Shown here: positions 1-6,532 of the stretch, piece by piece
Position numbering within the stretch: the first letter of the stretch is position 1
Layout of the letters: every line of letters begins with the position of its first letter
Origin: Thermoprotei archaeon
GTDB taxonomy: Archaea > Thermoproteota > Thermoprotei > Thermofilales > B15-G2
Assembly: GCA_003649445.1 (NCBI GenBank)
Contig: QMRV01000063.1
Location: 1 to 10,976 of the forward strand
DNA: 10,976 nucleotides
Direction: 5' to 3'
Program-made: the position numbers and the translations under genes
The notes under the pieces: model-generated
The model's database searches: none
What the model was told of the DNA's origin: nothing
What the model saw: only the letters and a program-made list of their open reading frames with translations

Positions 1-1
1 A

Positions 2-91
2 AACCACCTGCACGCCGTAGAAGGAGACTACACAGAAGAACTGTCGAAAATATGCGAATTACTCAACATAAAGCTACATAAAATACAGTAA
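2..91 (+). CDS. C-terminal end of a sugar isomerase-like protein (partial)
   Basis: An open frame enters from the left edge and ends at TAA 89-91, giving 29 residues that begin NHLHAVEGDYTEEL and finish KLHKIQ. The N-H-x-H-A-V-x-G-D-Y pattern followed by an amphipathic helix (EELSKICELLNI) resembles, from memory, the end of L-fucose isomerase family proteins, where a conserved Asn-His lies near the C terminus. That would suit a sugar-metabolism neighbourhood, since a sugar isomerase/epimerase-like pseudogene lies at 6533-7349, although it is far away. So little is visible that the family is a guess; that it is the end of a real gene is more secure, because codon use matches neighbouring genes and no other frame gives a convincing protein. 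Confidence 0.4.
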   Translation, partial: NHLHAVEGDYTEELSKICELLNIKLHKIQ

Positions 92-606
92 AGGTTTAGG
101 TTCATGAACAAGTACTTGTAGTGCACTCTCTTTATTTTGTTAAGAAAAGCAAAGTTAATATTCGGGTATTTAACGAAACTAATGACCGATGAGCAGGGCT
201 TAGTTCACTCGTAACTCTGAAAATCAGTACGCTGTCTCGTGAGAGCCAGGTTCTCTTGTGAGGGATGACGCTTCCTCTGCGAGAAAAACCAGCAAGTCCA
301 CCTTATGCGCTTCCTCCACCTAAATTCCAGTAAAATAACATCATATCTTTTCATACTCAATTTTACTCGCCAGCTCACAATCAGTAATAACAAAGAGTAC
401 TCTGTATCTGCAAGAAATTCTGCTCAAAAATCTCACTACAACAAAATCTTTCCAGCGCCCTGGTATGCACACAATCCTCCAGGAATAAATCTTCCCTATT
501 CTGCTCTTAATGTAATTTTTAAGAAATGCAAGTGAAGCGTCTAGAACGACAATATCCCATGCAACCACACTTAAGGAGACATAGACTCGGTAATATCAAT
601 TGCTTG
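92..606. other. Gene-poor stretch with no intact gene
   Basis: About 500 bases separate the gene end at 91 from the operator region at 607. No frame gives an intact, convincing protein. Positions 92-204 hold nothing I recognise: no tRNA, no long hairpin and no clear T-run terminator. Positions 205-568 contain a possible decayed minus-strand gene, listed separately. A GATGAG (188-193) and a CTGA (217-220) recall C/D-box sRNA boxes but are spaced wrongly for one. Confidence 0.5.
205..568 (-). pseudogene. Possible decayed PIN-like (DUF5615-type) protein gene
   Basis: On the minus strand, a frame beginning at GTG 568 reads VVAWDIVVLDASLAFLKNY and later VLFVITDCELASKI, then stops with TGA shortly after. 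One base over, the next frame continues with KRYDVILLEFRWRKRI. The order of a short beta strand with an Asp near the start (VVLDAS), an alternating region, a second strand with Asp (FVITDCELA) and a final strand (DVILLEF) is what PIN-like mRNase folds show. The two frames would join by a one-base shift near 340. The tail (WTCWFFSQRKRHPSQ) looks degenerate. I see no promoter or ribosome binding site. The family name is an inference from memory, and the frames could simply be chance ORFs in a low-information region. Confidence 0.3.
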
Positions 607-645
607 AGTCTAGTAAACTAGACTAATGGAGTCTAGAAGCCTAGA
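607..645. promoter_or_regulatory. Twin palindromes, candidate operator of the winged-helix operon
   Basis: Two copies of the motif TCTAG-N4-CTAGA occur at 609-622 (spacer TAAA) and 632-645 (spacer AAGC), 23 bases apart, roughly two helical turns. The first copy extends to a perfect 8-base inverted repeat, AGTCTAGT-AA-ACTAGACT, at 607-624. The second copy abuts the TATA-like element at 646-652. Their position, just upstream of and touching the promoter of a winged-helix regulator gene, suggests that the encoded dimer binds here and controls its own operon. Binding is inferred; the repeat structure is seen directly. A lone TCTAGA at 540-545 could be a further half site or chance. Confidence 0.6.
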
Positions 646-652
646 ATTATAG
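646..652 (+). promoter_or_regulatory. TATA-like element of the winged-helix operon
   Basis: ATTATAG is centred about 28 bases before the ATG at 677. This is the spacing expected when transcription starts at or next to the start codon, so the message is probably leaderless. No Shine-Dalgarno precedes either the ATG at 677 or the in-frame GTG at 659. The element directly follows the second palindrome, so a bound repressor would compete with TBP/TFB. Confidence 0.5.
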
Positions 653-676
653 CTTAGCGTGGGATTTTCCCTCTCG

Positions 677-1108
677 ATGAATGGAGAGAAGTGTGAGAAA
701 ATGTTTGAGGGAGTAGCACATCCACTTAGAATAGAGATACTAAGAGCTCTCGCAGAAAAGCCTATGACGTTCTCAGAACTTAAAAAAGAGCTAGGAATAA
801 AGAGTAGTGGACACCTAGACTTCCACTTAAAGAAACTAGAAGGATTAATTGAAGTAAAGAAAGACGGAAAATACCACTTAACTAAGGAGGGATATGCTGC
901 ACTTGAAGCACTAAAAGTGGCGAGCAAGTATGGTTGGCAGAAAAGAGCTCTCCTCATAAACATCATAGCGTACACAGTATTCAATATAGTCGGCGCCTAC
1001 TCAAACTTCGATTTATGGCTTAAAACAGTATTTCCTTTGACAACCCTCTGGCTAGTATACTACCTTTACTGGGTGTTCAAGAAAAGAAAACTACATAAAT
1101 GGTGGTAA
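677..1108 (+). CDS. Winged-helix (ArsR-like) transcription regulator with two C-terminal membrane helices
   Basis: The 143-residue protein has an N-terminal winged-helix domain at about residues 5-75. It opens with the archaeal ArsR-type signature (MFEGVAHPLRIEILRALAEKP), then a helix-turn-helix TFSELKKELGIKSSGHLDFH with recognition helix near 43-57 and a wing near GLIEVKKDGKYHLT. Two hydrophobic helices follow (about 91-107 and 115-134), and the protein ends in a basic tail (KKRKLHKWW), so it is probably tethered to the membrane with the DNA-binding domain in the cytoplasm. I chose ATG 677 over GTG 659 because the TATA-like element is correctly spaced for it. The downstream membrane-protein gene begins 2 bases after the stop, so the two should be co-transcribed. 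Signal and targets are unknown; autoregulation through the twin palindromes upstream is likely. Confidence 0.8.
   Translation: MNGEKCEKMFEGVAHPLRIEILRALAEKPMTFSELKKELGIKSSGHLDFHLKKLEGLIEVKKDGKYHLTKEGYAALEALKVASKYGWQKRALLINIIAYTVFNIVGAYSNFDLWLKTVFPLTTLWLVYYLYWVFKKRKLHKWW
1101..1105 (+). promoter_or_regulatory. Ribosome binding site deciding the start at 1111
   Basis: GGTGG lies 5 bases before ATG 1111 and overlaps the end of the regulator gene. It matches the core of the archaeal anti-Shine-Dalgarno and favours ATG 1111 over the in-frame ATG at 1099, which has no such site. Confidence 0.55.
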
Positions 1109-1110
1109 AT

Positions 1111-1752
1111 ATGAAGACAGCTAGAACTGCTCTACTCTTAATATTAATTAATATGATTATAAGTGAAGCAACATCACTTTACTCACTGCTCTCATCAAAC
1201 TTCAAACTGTCCTCAGCTGTGAACTACGCACCACCAGCAATTATTCAGACAGTAGCCCTACTCCTTGAAGCAGCCGGAGTACTAATACTAGTCGCCTCTA
1301 AGCGAAATAAAGCGACTATAACAGCACTCATTTTCCTAGCACTATGGGCTGTACTAAACTTCCTAGTATTCCTCCCATTAACACTCATAGGCGTAAAATC
1401 AGGCTCACTTGAAGCCATTAAAGCAGCACTACTAGTGAAAGCAGTAGCCGCTACACTACAATACGCAGTACCCTTCCTGGCAATTTACAGCGAGACAAAA
1501 GACTTCTCAAAGAAAATACTGTGGCTAGCATTAATAGCAGTCACTATAGGAGGCTTCATGGTAACATCTACGCCCATATCAAGTATTAAACTAAAGACCG
1601 TGAATACTTCTAAAGGAACACTCTACATACCAGTATACAGAATAAACTACACTCAGTGGCCTTACCCACTATACTTAGCGCTATGCCACATAGGAGGCAT
1701 ACTCTACTTAATTACATATACTTCAGTTATCATTAAGCGTACAGAAAAATAA
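1111..1752 (+). CDS. Six-helix integral membrane protein of unknown function
   Basis: This 213-residue protein has six predicted membrane segments at about residues 7-27, 42-63, 69-92, 104-126, 135-154 and 185-207. A short polar loop (about 155-184, with KTVNTSKGTLYIPVYRINYT) between helices 5 and 6 is probably outside the cell. I see no catalytic motif, ATP-binding site or recognisable transporter signature, and cannot name a family. It is the second gene of an operon, starting 2 bases after the stop of the membrane-tethered winged-helix regulator. That suggests the pair works together, for instance this protein sensing a membrane or external condition and holding or releasing the regulator; that is inference only. 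The upstream in-frame ATG at 1099 would add four residues but overlaps the regulator gene and lacks a ribosome binding site. Confidence 0.7.
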   Translation: MKTARTALLLILINMIISEATSLYSLLSSNFKLSSAVNYAPPAIIQTVALLLEAAGVLILVASKRNKATITALIFLALWAVLNFLVFLPLTLIGVKSGSLEAIKAALLVKAVAATLQYAVPFLAIYSETKDFSKKILWLALIAVTIGGFMVTSTPISSIKLKTVNTSKGTLYIPVYRINYTQWPYPLYLALCHIGGILYLITYTSVIIKRTEK

Positions 1753-1773
1753 GTAAAACTCACTTAAACAATT

Positions 1774-1800
1774 TCATATTTTAATTATCTTATTTTAATC
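1774..1800 (+). terminator. T-rich stretch, possible archaeal terminator
   Basis: Downstream of the membrane-protein stop codon, T-rich runs (ATATTTTAATTATCTTATTTTAAT) begin about 20 bases after the gene. Archaeal RNA polymerase terminates at such oligo-T stretches without needing a hairpin. It is also simply AT-rich intergenic DNA, so the call is weak. Confidence 0.3.
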
Positions 1801-1844
1801 AATTTAAATTATACTATATACAACTCTGATTCTCGTTTTATCAA

Positions 1845-1855
1845 AAATATATATC
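1845..1855 (+). promoter_or_regulatory. TATA-like element of the vapB-like relic
   Basis: AAATATATATC is centred about 28 bases before ATG 1878, the spacing of a leaderless archaeal promoter. It supports ATG 1878 as the original start of the broken AbrB-type gene. Confidence 0.45.
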
Positions 1856-1877
1856 TGTTTAGAGAATACTATGCTAC

Positions 1878-2143
1878 ATGAAAATAATTGCAGAAGTTAA
1901 AATCGATAGAAAATGGTAGAGTAGTTCTTCCAGCAAAACTGCGGAAAGCTGCAGGCATTAAAGAAGGAAAAGCTATAGCTATAGCATATCTCGGAAAAAT
2001 AGTTATTCAGCAGCCTCGAGTAGATGAAAAAGAAATAGAAGAATGGTATAATAAAATGAAGCAAATAGTTTTAGAAGTAAAGAAAGTAGGAAAAGAAGTA
2101 AAATGGATGGAAGAAGAATATGTATGGAGAAAACTAGGATTGC
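1878..2143 (+). pseudogene. AbrB/VapB-type antitoxin gene, frameshifted near its start
   Basis: From ATG 1878 the first frame reads MKIIAEVKIDRKW and stops at TAG 1917-1919. One frame over, the sequence continues as NGRVVLPAKLRKAAGIKEGK, so removing one A from the run at 1910-1913 would give KIDRNGRVVLPAKLRKAAGI, a textbook swapped-hairpin AbrB (SpoVT/AbrB) DNA-binding domain. The rest is a charged helical region (about 2020-2135: EKEIEEWYNKMKQIV, then WRKLGL), the typical neutralising tail of archaeal VapB antitoxins. The frame then runs on to 2211 without an obvious natural stop, overlapping the PIN-like relic. Translation from the TTG at 1888 would avoid the frameshift but would lose the first strand of the AbrB fold. 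I read it as a pseudogene; a sequence error in the A-run is the alternative. Confidence 0.65.
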
Positions 2144-2399
2144 GAAGCATTAGTGGATGTAAGAATTATAGTCGTAGCTCGTTTCAAACTCTCTCGAAGA
2201 AGACACACTGAAACTACTTAAGAAAATTCCCACATCTAAATTAAAAGCATTAATGCCTCCTTAGTCATTCTTAGAAGCATCTCTAATAATGGCGAAGTAT
2301 TTAAAGTTACCACTCAAAGACATAAATGATAAATCAAAAAATAAAATAAAAGAATATAATAATCTAATAAATAGAATAAGAGGAAAACATAGAACATAG
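2144..2399 (+). pseudogene. PIN-domain (VapC-type) toxin relic
   Basis: Directly after the VapB-like tail, the +2 frame reads EALVDVRIIVVARF, the first strand of a PIN-domain nuclease with its first acidic residue. It then slips by one base near 2186-2195 into a frame reading LEEDTLKLLKKIPTSKLKALMPP, stops at TAG 2262-2264, and continues as SFLEASLIMAKYLKLPL up to TAG 2397-2399. FLEASLIMAKYL fits the central helix of PIN domains, which carries a conserved acidic residue. The C-terminal part with the remaining active-site aspartates is not visible, so the gene is probably truncated as well. With the broken vapB it forms a dead vapBC module. The family assignment rests on motif order and context. 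Confidence 0.5.
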
Positions 2400-2451
2400 C
2401 CTCTAGAACATTTTACTTCTCTTATATATCTTCTATACATGACTATAGCGA

Positions 2452-2472
2452 CAAAACATTAAAATGTAAAAT
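2452..2472 (-). terminator. Possible terminator of the phosphodiesterase gene
   Basis: Read on the minus strand, a T-rich run containing the small inverted repeat ACATT-TT-AATGT lies about 90 bases beyond the stop codon at 2562. This could end the long minus-strand transcript. The evidence is composition only. Confidence 0.2.
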
Positions 2473-2561
2473 ACTCTCCATATCGGCTTTATTCTTCATC
2501 TAGGCTATTTTCTGATGTCCTTTTAGGTACTAATAATGCAATGAATTTATGTATTTTGTAT

Positions 2562-4520
2562 TTAGCTTTTTACTTTAAAGGACTCTGTGTCCTCATATTC
2601 TTTCTTAAAGAACTTTCTTTGTATCTTGAACACTTTCTCTTCTTCTACTTCTTCATCCGGAAAGCCTTCTAAAGCCTGGTAAATTACGGCTCCCTCGGCG
2701 TTCTTAGGAGCTCTTAAGCCTACAAGATAACAGATAGTTGGGGCTATGTCTACTGCGTGCACAGTTCTCTTTAAGGTATAGCCTTTCTTTACTCCAGGCC
2801 CCTTCATTATTAGTAGGCCTTTAAGTGAGCCTATTCCGACTTCAGTTGTAGGCAGTTGGCCGTGATGTGAGCCGTACTCCGGCCTTAATGCGTAAACTAC
2901 ATCTCCTATACGTGGACCGTATAGTCCGAGAATTCGTGCATCTTCTTTTCTTAAGGCAAAGAGGAAAGGTCTTAGCCCTGTTTTAGGATCTATGTATCCG
3001 AGGAGAGCATTTATTATAGCTTCTCTGACTTCTTCGTATTCCTCTAGACTAACAATACCGTGGCTAAACTTTTCCTTTAGATTAACGTATATCCAGGGGC
3101 CCTCCCACCCTGGAATAGCTTTAGACTTCGAGTAATCTATACTGCCGTCGTCTTTAAGAACTAGAAGACCTGCCTCGGCAAGTACTTGAGCAACATTAAC
3201 TTCATAAATTCTAGGCTTTACTCCATGATCTGAGACCACTACGATAAGGGCTTCTGGGCCCGCTGCTTCAAGTATTCTGCCTATTGCCTTATCTATAGCT
3301 TTATAGAACTCTATTTCGAGATTAACGAGCTTTCTAGCCTTTTTGTCTCCAACATACTTGGGATTCGACGGATCAATTATTTCGGGCTGAACTGCATAGT
3401 GGTAAAACCAGTCTGGTGCATGCATATGTACTGCTACCAGCTTCCAGTCTCTAGTCTTCATTAAGTATGTCAGCACGTCTGAAAACCACTTGTGCTCCAT
3501 TTCAACGAGCTCCAAGAAAGTTTTCTCATCAAACCATCCCCAGCCAAGCCCGTCGTAGACTATATGTGATGGAAAAGCCAGCGGATTAACTTTTACAATT
3601 TCCTCTACAAGGTCCTCGGGATAAGTTGGAAAAGAAAGATTGCAGATAGGTGTAACGAAGAGTCTTACTCTTGAAGCATCTCTGCTAAGCTCGACGAGTT
3701 TGCATCTGAAAGCTCCCTTAACTTTCCCGTCGACTGTCTCGAATTCTTTTATAATAACTGGACTCCACTCGCCTTCTCTAAGTCTACACAAAGCTTTTTC
3801 GTAGTCCTTTTTCCATGAAACAGCGAGCTCAGTAAATCCTTCACCATAGTCTAGCACCAAAAAATACCAGGGACTCGGGCCTTTAACTTTAGCTAACTCT
3901 ACTCCTCTTTTCCCGGCTCTTACACAGACACTATACACCGGCTCAACTTCAGCCTCCAAGGCATCAGTGCAGCTCGGAAGATTTTCCCATCCACTAGCCT
4001 TCCTAAAAACTATTTTAGTAGAGTAAGGTAGGTCGAGGGTAGTGAAAAGCTGCCCGTCACATAAATCGGCTTCATAGAGTATTCCGCCTCTCCTCCACTC
4101 ATTCATAGATAAACCATAGCCACCTATCTGCCAACCTTGCTTAAAAGTTGGAGGCCAGCTACATGGCCAGTTAACGACAATAGAGCTACCCCCAGCTTCC
4201 TCGACAACATTCCAAAGGAATTCTGCTCTACAGAGCGAAGAGTCGAAAGCAGACCTTAAGTTTGTTAAATCTTCGCCTGGTAAATGTATACCAAATCCTG
4301 TTACGCCATGAGTACCTATATTAGCTCCAGTAATAATGCTAGTCCAGTTTTGCGGAGTGACCGTCGGATAAGAAGTTAGGAAATTCACTGCGTGTACTCC
4401 CTCCTTCATAAGCTTACTTAAATTCGGGAGAAAGCCCTTCCTAGAGTACTCGTAAACCCTGTAAGCGATCGGCGCGTCTAAACCAATAATAACAATTCTT
4501 TTAGGCTTCAAGCAAACCAC
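2562..4520 (-). CDS. Alkaline phosphatase superfamily phosphodiesterase / nucleotide pyrophosphatase-like protein
   Basis: The 652-residue protein has the ordered metal-binding motifs of type I phosphodiesterases/nucleotide pyrophosphatases. These are the first-strand Asp in IVIIGLDAP (D15), the nucleophile loop YPTVTPQNWTSIITG (T55 by analogy with NPP enzymes), HMHAPDWFYHYA (D370, H374), VVVSDHGVKPR (D431, H432) and GSHHGQLP (H553). These would bind two zinc ions and hydrolyse a phosphomonoester or phosphodiester. A large insert at about residues 120-350 probably sets the substrate, which I cannot infer. There is no signal peptide or membrane helix, so it should be cytoplasmic. The start is a GTG; a TATA-like element on the minus strand at 4541-4550 sits about 26 bases upstream, consistent with a leaderless message. 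It is transcribed alone, divergent from the Cas6-like gene. Confidence 0.85.
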   Translation of the reverse strand: MVCLKPKRIVIIGLDAPIAYRVYEYSRKGFLPNLSKLMKEGVHAVNFLTSYPTVTPQNWTSIITGANIGTHGVTGFGIHLPGEDLTNLRSAFDSSLCRAEFLWNVVEEAGGSSIVVNWPCSWPPTFKQGWQIGGYGLSMNEWRRGGILYEADLCDGQLFTTLDLPYSTKIVFRKASGWENLPSCTDALEAEVEPVYSVCVRAGKRGVELAKVKGPSPWYFLVLDYGEGFTELAVSWKKDYEKALCRLREGEWSPVIIKEFETVDGKVKGAFRCKLVELSRDASRVRLFVTPICNLSFPTYPEDLVEEIVKVNPLAFPSHIVYDGLGWGWFDEKTFLELVEMEHKWFSDVLTYLMKTRDWKLVAVHMHAPDWFYHYAVQPEIIDPSNPKYVGDKKARKLVNLEIEFYKAIDKAIGRILEAAGPEALIVVVSDHGVKPRIYEVNVAQVLAEAGLLVLKDDGSIDYSKSKAIPGWEGPWIYVNLKEKFSHGIVSLEEYEEVREAIINALLGYIDPKTGLRPFLFALRKEDARILGLYGPRIGDVVYALRPEYGSHHGQLPTTEVGIGSLKGLLIMKGPGVKKGYTLKRTVHAVDIAPTICYLVGLRAPKNAEGAVIYQALEGFPDEEVEEEKVFKIQRKFFKKEYEDTESFKVKS

Positions 4521-4540
4521 TAAATATTATCTAATAAATA

Positions 4541-4550
4541 CTAAATAAAT
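4541..4550 (-). promoter_or_regulatory. TATA-like element of the phosphodiesterase gene
   Basis: On the minus strand this reads ATTTATTTAG, centred about 26 bases before GTG 4520. It lies in a 130-base divergent region shared with the promoter of the gene at 4651. Confidence 0.4.
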
Positions 4551-4620
4551 ACCTAAGTCACTCTCCGAAATAAACTCCATTAAATATATCTGCATCTAGG
4601 CTCATAGCAACAAGGTCAGC

Positions 4621-4628
4621 GTATATTA
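4621..4628 (+). promoter_or_regulatory. TATA-like element of the Cas6-like gene
   Basis: GTATATTA is centred 27 bases before GTG 4651 and no Shine-Dalgarno follows. The spacing supports GTG 4651 as start of a leaderless message. Confidence 0.5.
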
Positions 4629-4650
4629 CTCTCCGATCGATATTCTATAC

Positions 4651-5562
4651 GTGAAATTAAGTAGTGAAAACATAGGGTATATAGTGACACTGACACTAGT
4701 ACCAGATAGAGACTTTGCTATTACTGCTTGGAGCGGGAGTTTCGCAGTCAAAATAATATATGATATTTTTCACAGGAGAGGAGTAGACTTCGAGAAAAAA
4801 GCCCGTAAACCCTTCATAGCGTACCCATTAATAGATTATGGCGGAAACTATATTATAACAGGAGTAGTCAAAAAGAAAGAAAACCTAATAGTACATGATA
4901 AAAAATACGGTACAAGAGTAATAAAGCAAGGCGAGCCATTTAAAGTAAAAATACTTCTATTAAGTGAAGAACTATTTCAAGAATTCACAAAAGCAGTAAT
5001 AGAGGAAACAACACTAAAAGAGCCAGCAGCCCAATTAAATATAATATCAGTTAGTATAAATGAAGCATGGCTGCCGGACACGTCAAGTCTAGCAGATGAC
5101 TACATATTTTCGCATTTAATTAAGTTAAAAGTACGGTTTCAGACACCAACATGCTTTATGTACCGTGGAAACGATATCTGCTATCCATCGCCAGTAAGAT
5201 TCATTCTATCTGCATTAAAAACACTATCTGAGTTAACAGGCATAGATACACAGCAAATAGTAGCGAAACTACATGCTTTAATAGAACTCATGGCACCTAG
5301 AATAAGAATAACTAGAAATGAAAGTAAAGTAAAAGTTCTGTCAGATTACAGGCGCATACTTGTAGATATAGGCGAAGGAAGACTACAGCCAGCTTTTACA
5401 GGAACATCAATATATCTTTTAAACCCTCGCCCACTTACACGTGAGCAGCTGAAAACAGTATTAACGGCAATAAAACTAGCTGAAATAACAGGAGTAGGAA
5501 TTTCGAGAACAATAGGATTCGGTAAAATAAGAATAGAGTCTATGATCCCAGTAAAATGCTAG
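4651..5562 (+). CDS. cas6: Cas6-like CRISPR RNA-processing endoribonuclease (RAMP fold), orphan
   Basis: The 303-residue protein resembles Cas6, which cuts CRISPR precursor RNA inside the repeats. An N-terminal ferredoxin-like half carries a helix ending in H41 (IIYDIFHRR), followed by KPFIAYPL (52-60), the K-P-F-x-x-x-P-L pattern of Cas6. H41 could be the catalytic histidine. The second half has VRFQTPTCFMYRG (161-173), the strand-loop common in Cas6, then FTGTSIYLL (249-257) and the glycine-rich loop GVGISRTIGFG (281-291) near the C terminus, the RAMP signature. Length fits (Cas6 is usually about 240-300 residues). No CRISPR array and no other cas gene lies in the window, so it is either an orphan serving a distant array or a related RAMP of other use. 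It ends tail to tail with the next gene, overlapping by four bases. Confidence 0.65.
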   Translation: MKLSSENIGYIVTLTLVPDRDFAITAWSGSFAVKIIYDIFHRRGVDFEKKARKPFIAYPLIDYGGNYIITGVVKKKENLIVHDKKYGTRVIKQGEPFKVKILLLSEELFQEFTKAVIEETTLKEPAAQLNIISVSINEAWLPDTSSLADDYIFSHLIKLKVRFQTPTCFMYRGNDICYPSPVRFILSALKTLSELTGIDTQQIVAKLHALIELMAPRIRITRNESKVKVLSDYRRILVDIGEGRLQPAFTGTSIYLLNPRPLTREQLKTVLTAIKLAEITGVGISRTIGFGKIRIESMIPVKC

Positions 5563-6314
5563 TCAAGTATATTTCCTGCAATAACTTCAATACCCAGCTC
5601 TAGAGCTCTCTCATAGGCTTCTCTATCAACATTAACTGCCACTATAAACACTTTCTCTACATGCTTACCCAGAATCTTTTCAACAACTTTAGCTTTCTCA
5701 ATTAACTGCTCAACATGATCTATTTCAGCCCTAGACTTAACTTCAATAACATAAACTTTATCATCGTGAACAAGTATATCTACATCAATTACTCTGCCCT
5801 TAATTCCCGTTACACTGCCATCTTTATCCTTAAACTTAAATTTCTTGACTTTTCCTGGCTCAATACCCTTTCTCTCTAAAACCTCCCTAAATATTTCTAA
5901 AACAGTACGCTCAAGATCAAAGCCCCAGCGCCTACCCATGCTTCCAAGTGTAACTTCAATTTTCCTATTTAGTTTGAGAAAATCTTCACGCAAAGCATGA
6001 ATCTCTGACATAATTTCATTGAACTTCTCGTCATGCTCATTGAGCTTTCTGCCATATTCCTTCAGAATACTTGTATGCTCTTCTAAAATTCTTACGCTCT
6101 CATATAGGATTTTTGTATGCTCTTCTAAAATTTTCGTATGTTTCTCTAATATTTCTCTATGTTCTTTTAACTCTTTTAGAATCTCGTAGAATTTCTTATC
6201 ATATTCTTTAAATCTATTTAAAATACTTTTATAGCCTAGTAGCCCAGCTACAATAAGCCTAAACTCTTCATCTTCTTCAAGTAGCCTAAGTATCTCTTCT
6301 CTGAGAGATATCAT
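5559..6314 (-). CDS. DUF3782-like coiled-coil protein with PD-(D/E)XK nuclease domain
   Basis: The 251-residue protein starts with a short helical region (LREEILRLLEEDEEFRLIVAGLLGY), followed by a long coiled coil at about 36-122 built of heptads such as ILEEHTK. Its C-terminal domain has the PD-(D/E)XK nuclease pattern: E140 in the first helix, D179 in VIDVDILV and E191-x-K193 in VYVIEVKS. This organisation fits the archaeal DUF3782 family, whose members occur in many copies in Thermoproteota and whose role is not established. ATG 6314 is preferred over TTG 6323 because a TATA-like element at 6337-6346 lies 27 bases upstream. The gene faces the Cas6-like gene and overlaps it by four bases, so a functional link cannot be read from co-transcription. 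Confidence 0.75.
   Translation of the reverse strand: MISLREEILRLLEEDEEFRLIVAGLLGYKSILNRFKEYDKKFYEILKELKEHREILEKHTKILEEHTKILYESVRILEEHTSILKEYGRKLNEHDEKFNEIMSEIHALREDFLKLNRKIEVTLGSMGRRWGFDLERTVLEIFREVLERKGIEPGKVKKFKFKDKDGSVTGIKGRVIDVDILVHDDKVYVIEVKSRAEIDHVEQLIEKAKVVEKILGKHVEKVFIVAVNVDREAYERALELGIEVIAGNILD
6071..6132. repeat. 20-base exact direct repeat encoding coiled-coil heptads
   Basis: TTGTATGCTCTTCTAAAATT occurs at 6071-6090 and again at 6113-6132. The 42-base offset equals 14 codons, exactly two heptads, and both copies encode an ILEEHT segment of the coiled coil. The identity at DNA level, beyond what the protein requires, suggests recent duplication or slippage within the stalk. Confidence 0.8.
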
Positions 6315-6336
6315 TTCAAACAAAATTAGTTACAGT

Positions 6337-6346
6337 ATAATTTAAA
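6337..6346 (-). promoter_or_regulatory. TATA-like element of the DUF3782-like gene
   Basis: The minus strand reads GTTTAAATTA here, centred 27 bases before ATG 6314. This selects ATG 6314 as the start of a leaderless message. Confidence 0.5.
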
Positions 6347-6460
6347 CTTATGGTGAGACTACGCTGAAATTACGTAAGTTAATAAAGTATATCACGAGAG
6401 AGGATATACGCTTTAAAGACACAAAAGAGCATGAAAACTACTTTAAGTTTAGTCGATATG

Positions 6461-6512
6461 ACGATAATACTATGGTATATACCGTATGTTAGACGATTAA
6501 TACTATATACCC
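6461..6512. promoter_or_regulatory. Promoter with imperfect direct repeats before the sugar isomerase pseudogene
   Basis: Two similar blocks, ACGATAATACTATGGTATATACC (split here as 6461-6473 and 6474-6483) and ACGATTAATACTATATACC (6493-6512), lie 32 bases apart, about three helical turns. The first contains the perfect 10-base palindrome GGTATATACC at 6474-6483. The second contains the TATA-like CTATATAC at 6503-6510, centred 26 bases before ATG 6533. The layout suggests a regulator site duplicated over the promoter, perhaps for sugar-dependent control. Confidence 0.45.
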
Positions 6513-6532
6513 CGGATAAAGGATAAAACTAT

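Noticed and set aside
181..225. C/D-box sRNA suggested by GATGAG and CTGA.
   Set aside because: The C box deviates from RUGAUGA, the distance of over 20 bases does not fit a 12-base guide, and no second box pair is seen.
305..535. Plus-strand open frame of 76 codons.
   Set aside because: It has no promoter or ribosome binding site, an unlikely composition, and overlaps the better minus-strand PIN-like frames.
610..984. Minus-strand open frame of 124 codons.
   Set aside because: It is the antisense shadow of the winged-helix gene and covers its operator and promoter.
1908..1919. Programmed frameshifting at the A-run of the AbrB-like gene.
   Set aside because: The run is only four As, there is no visible stimulatory structure, and the downstream PIN gene is also broken, so decay or sequence error is simpler.
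4521..4650. A CRISPR array or leader beside the Cas6-like gene.
   Set aside because: No repeated units of 24-37 bases with spacers occur here or anywhere in the window.
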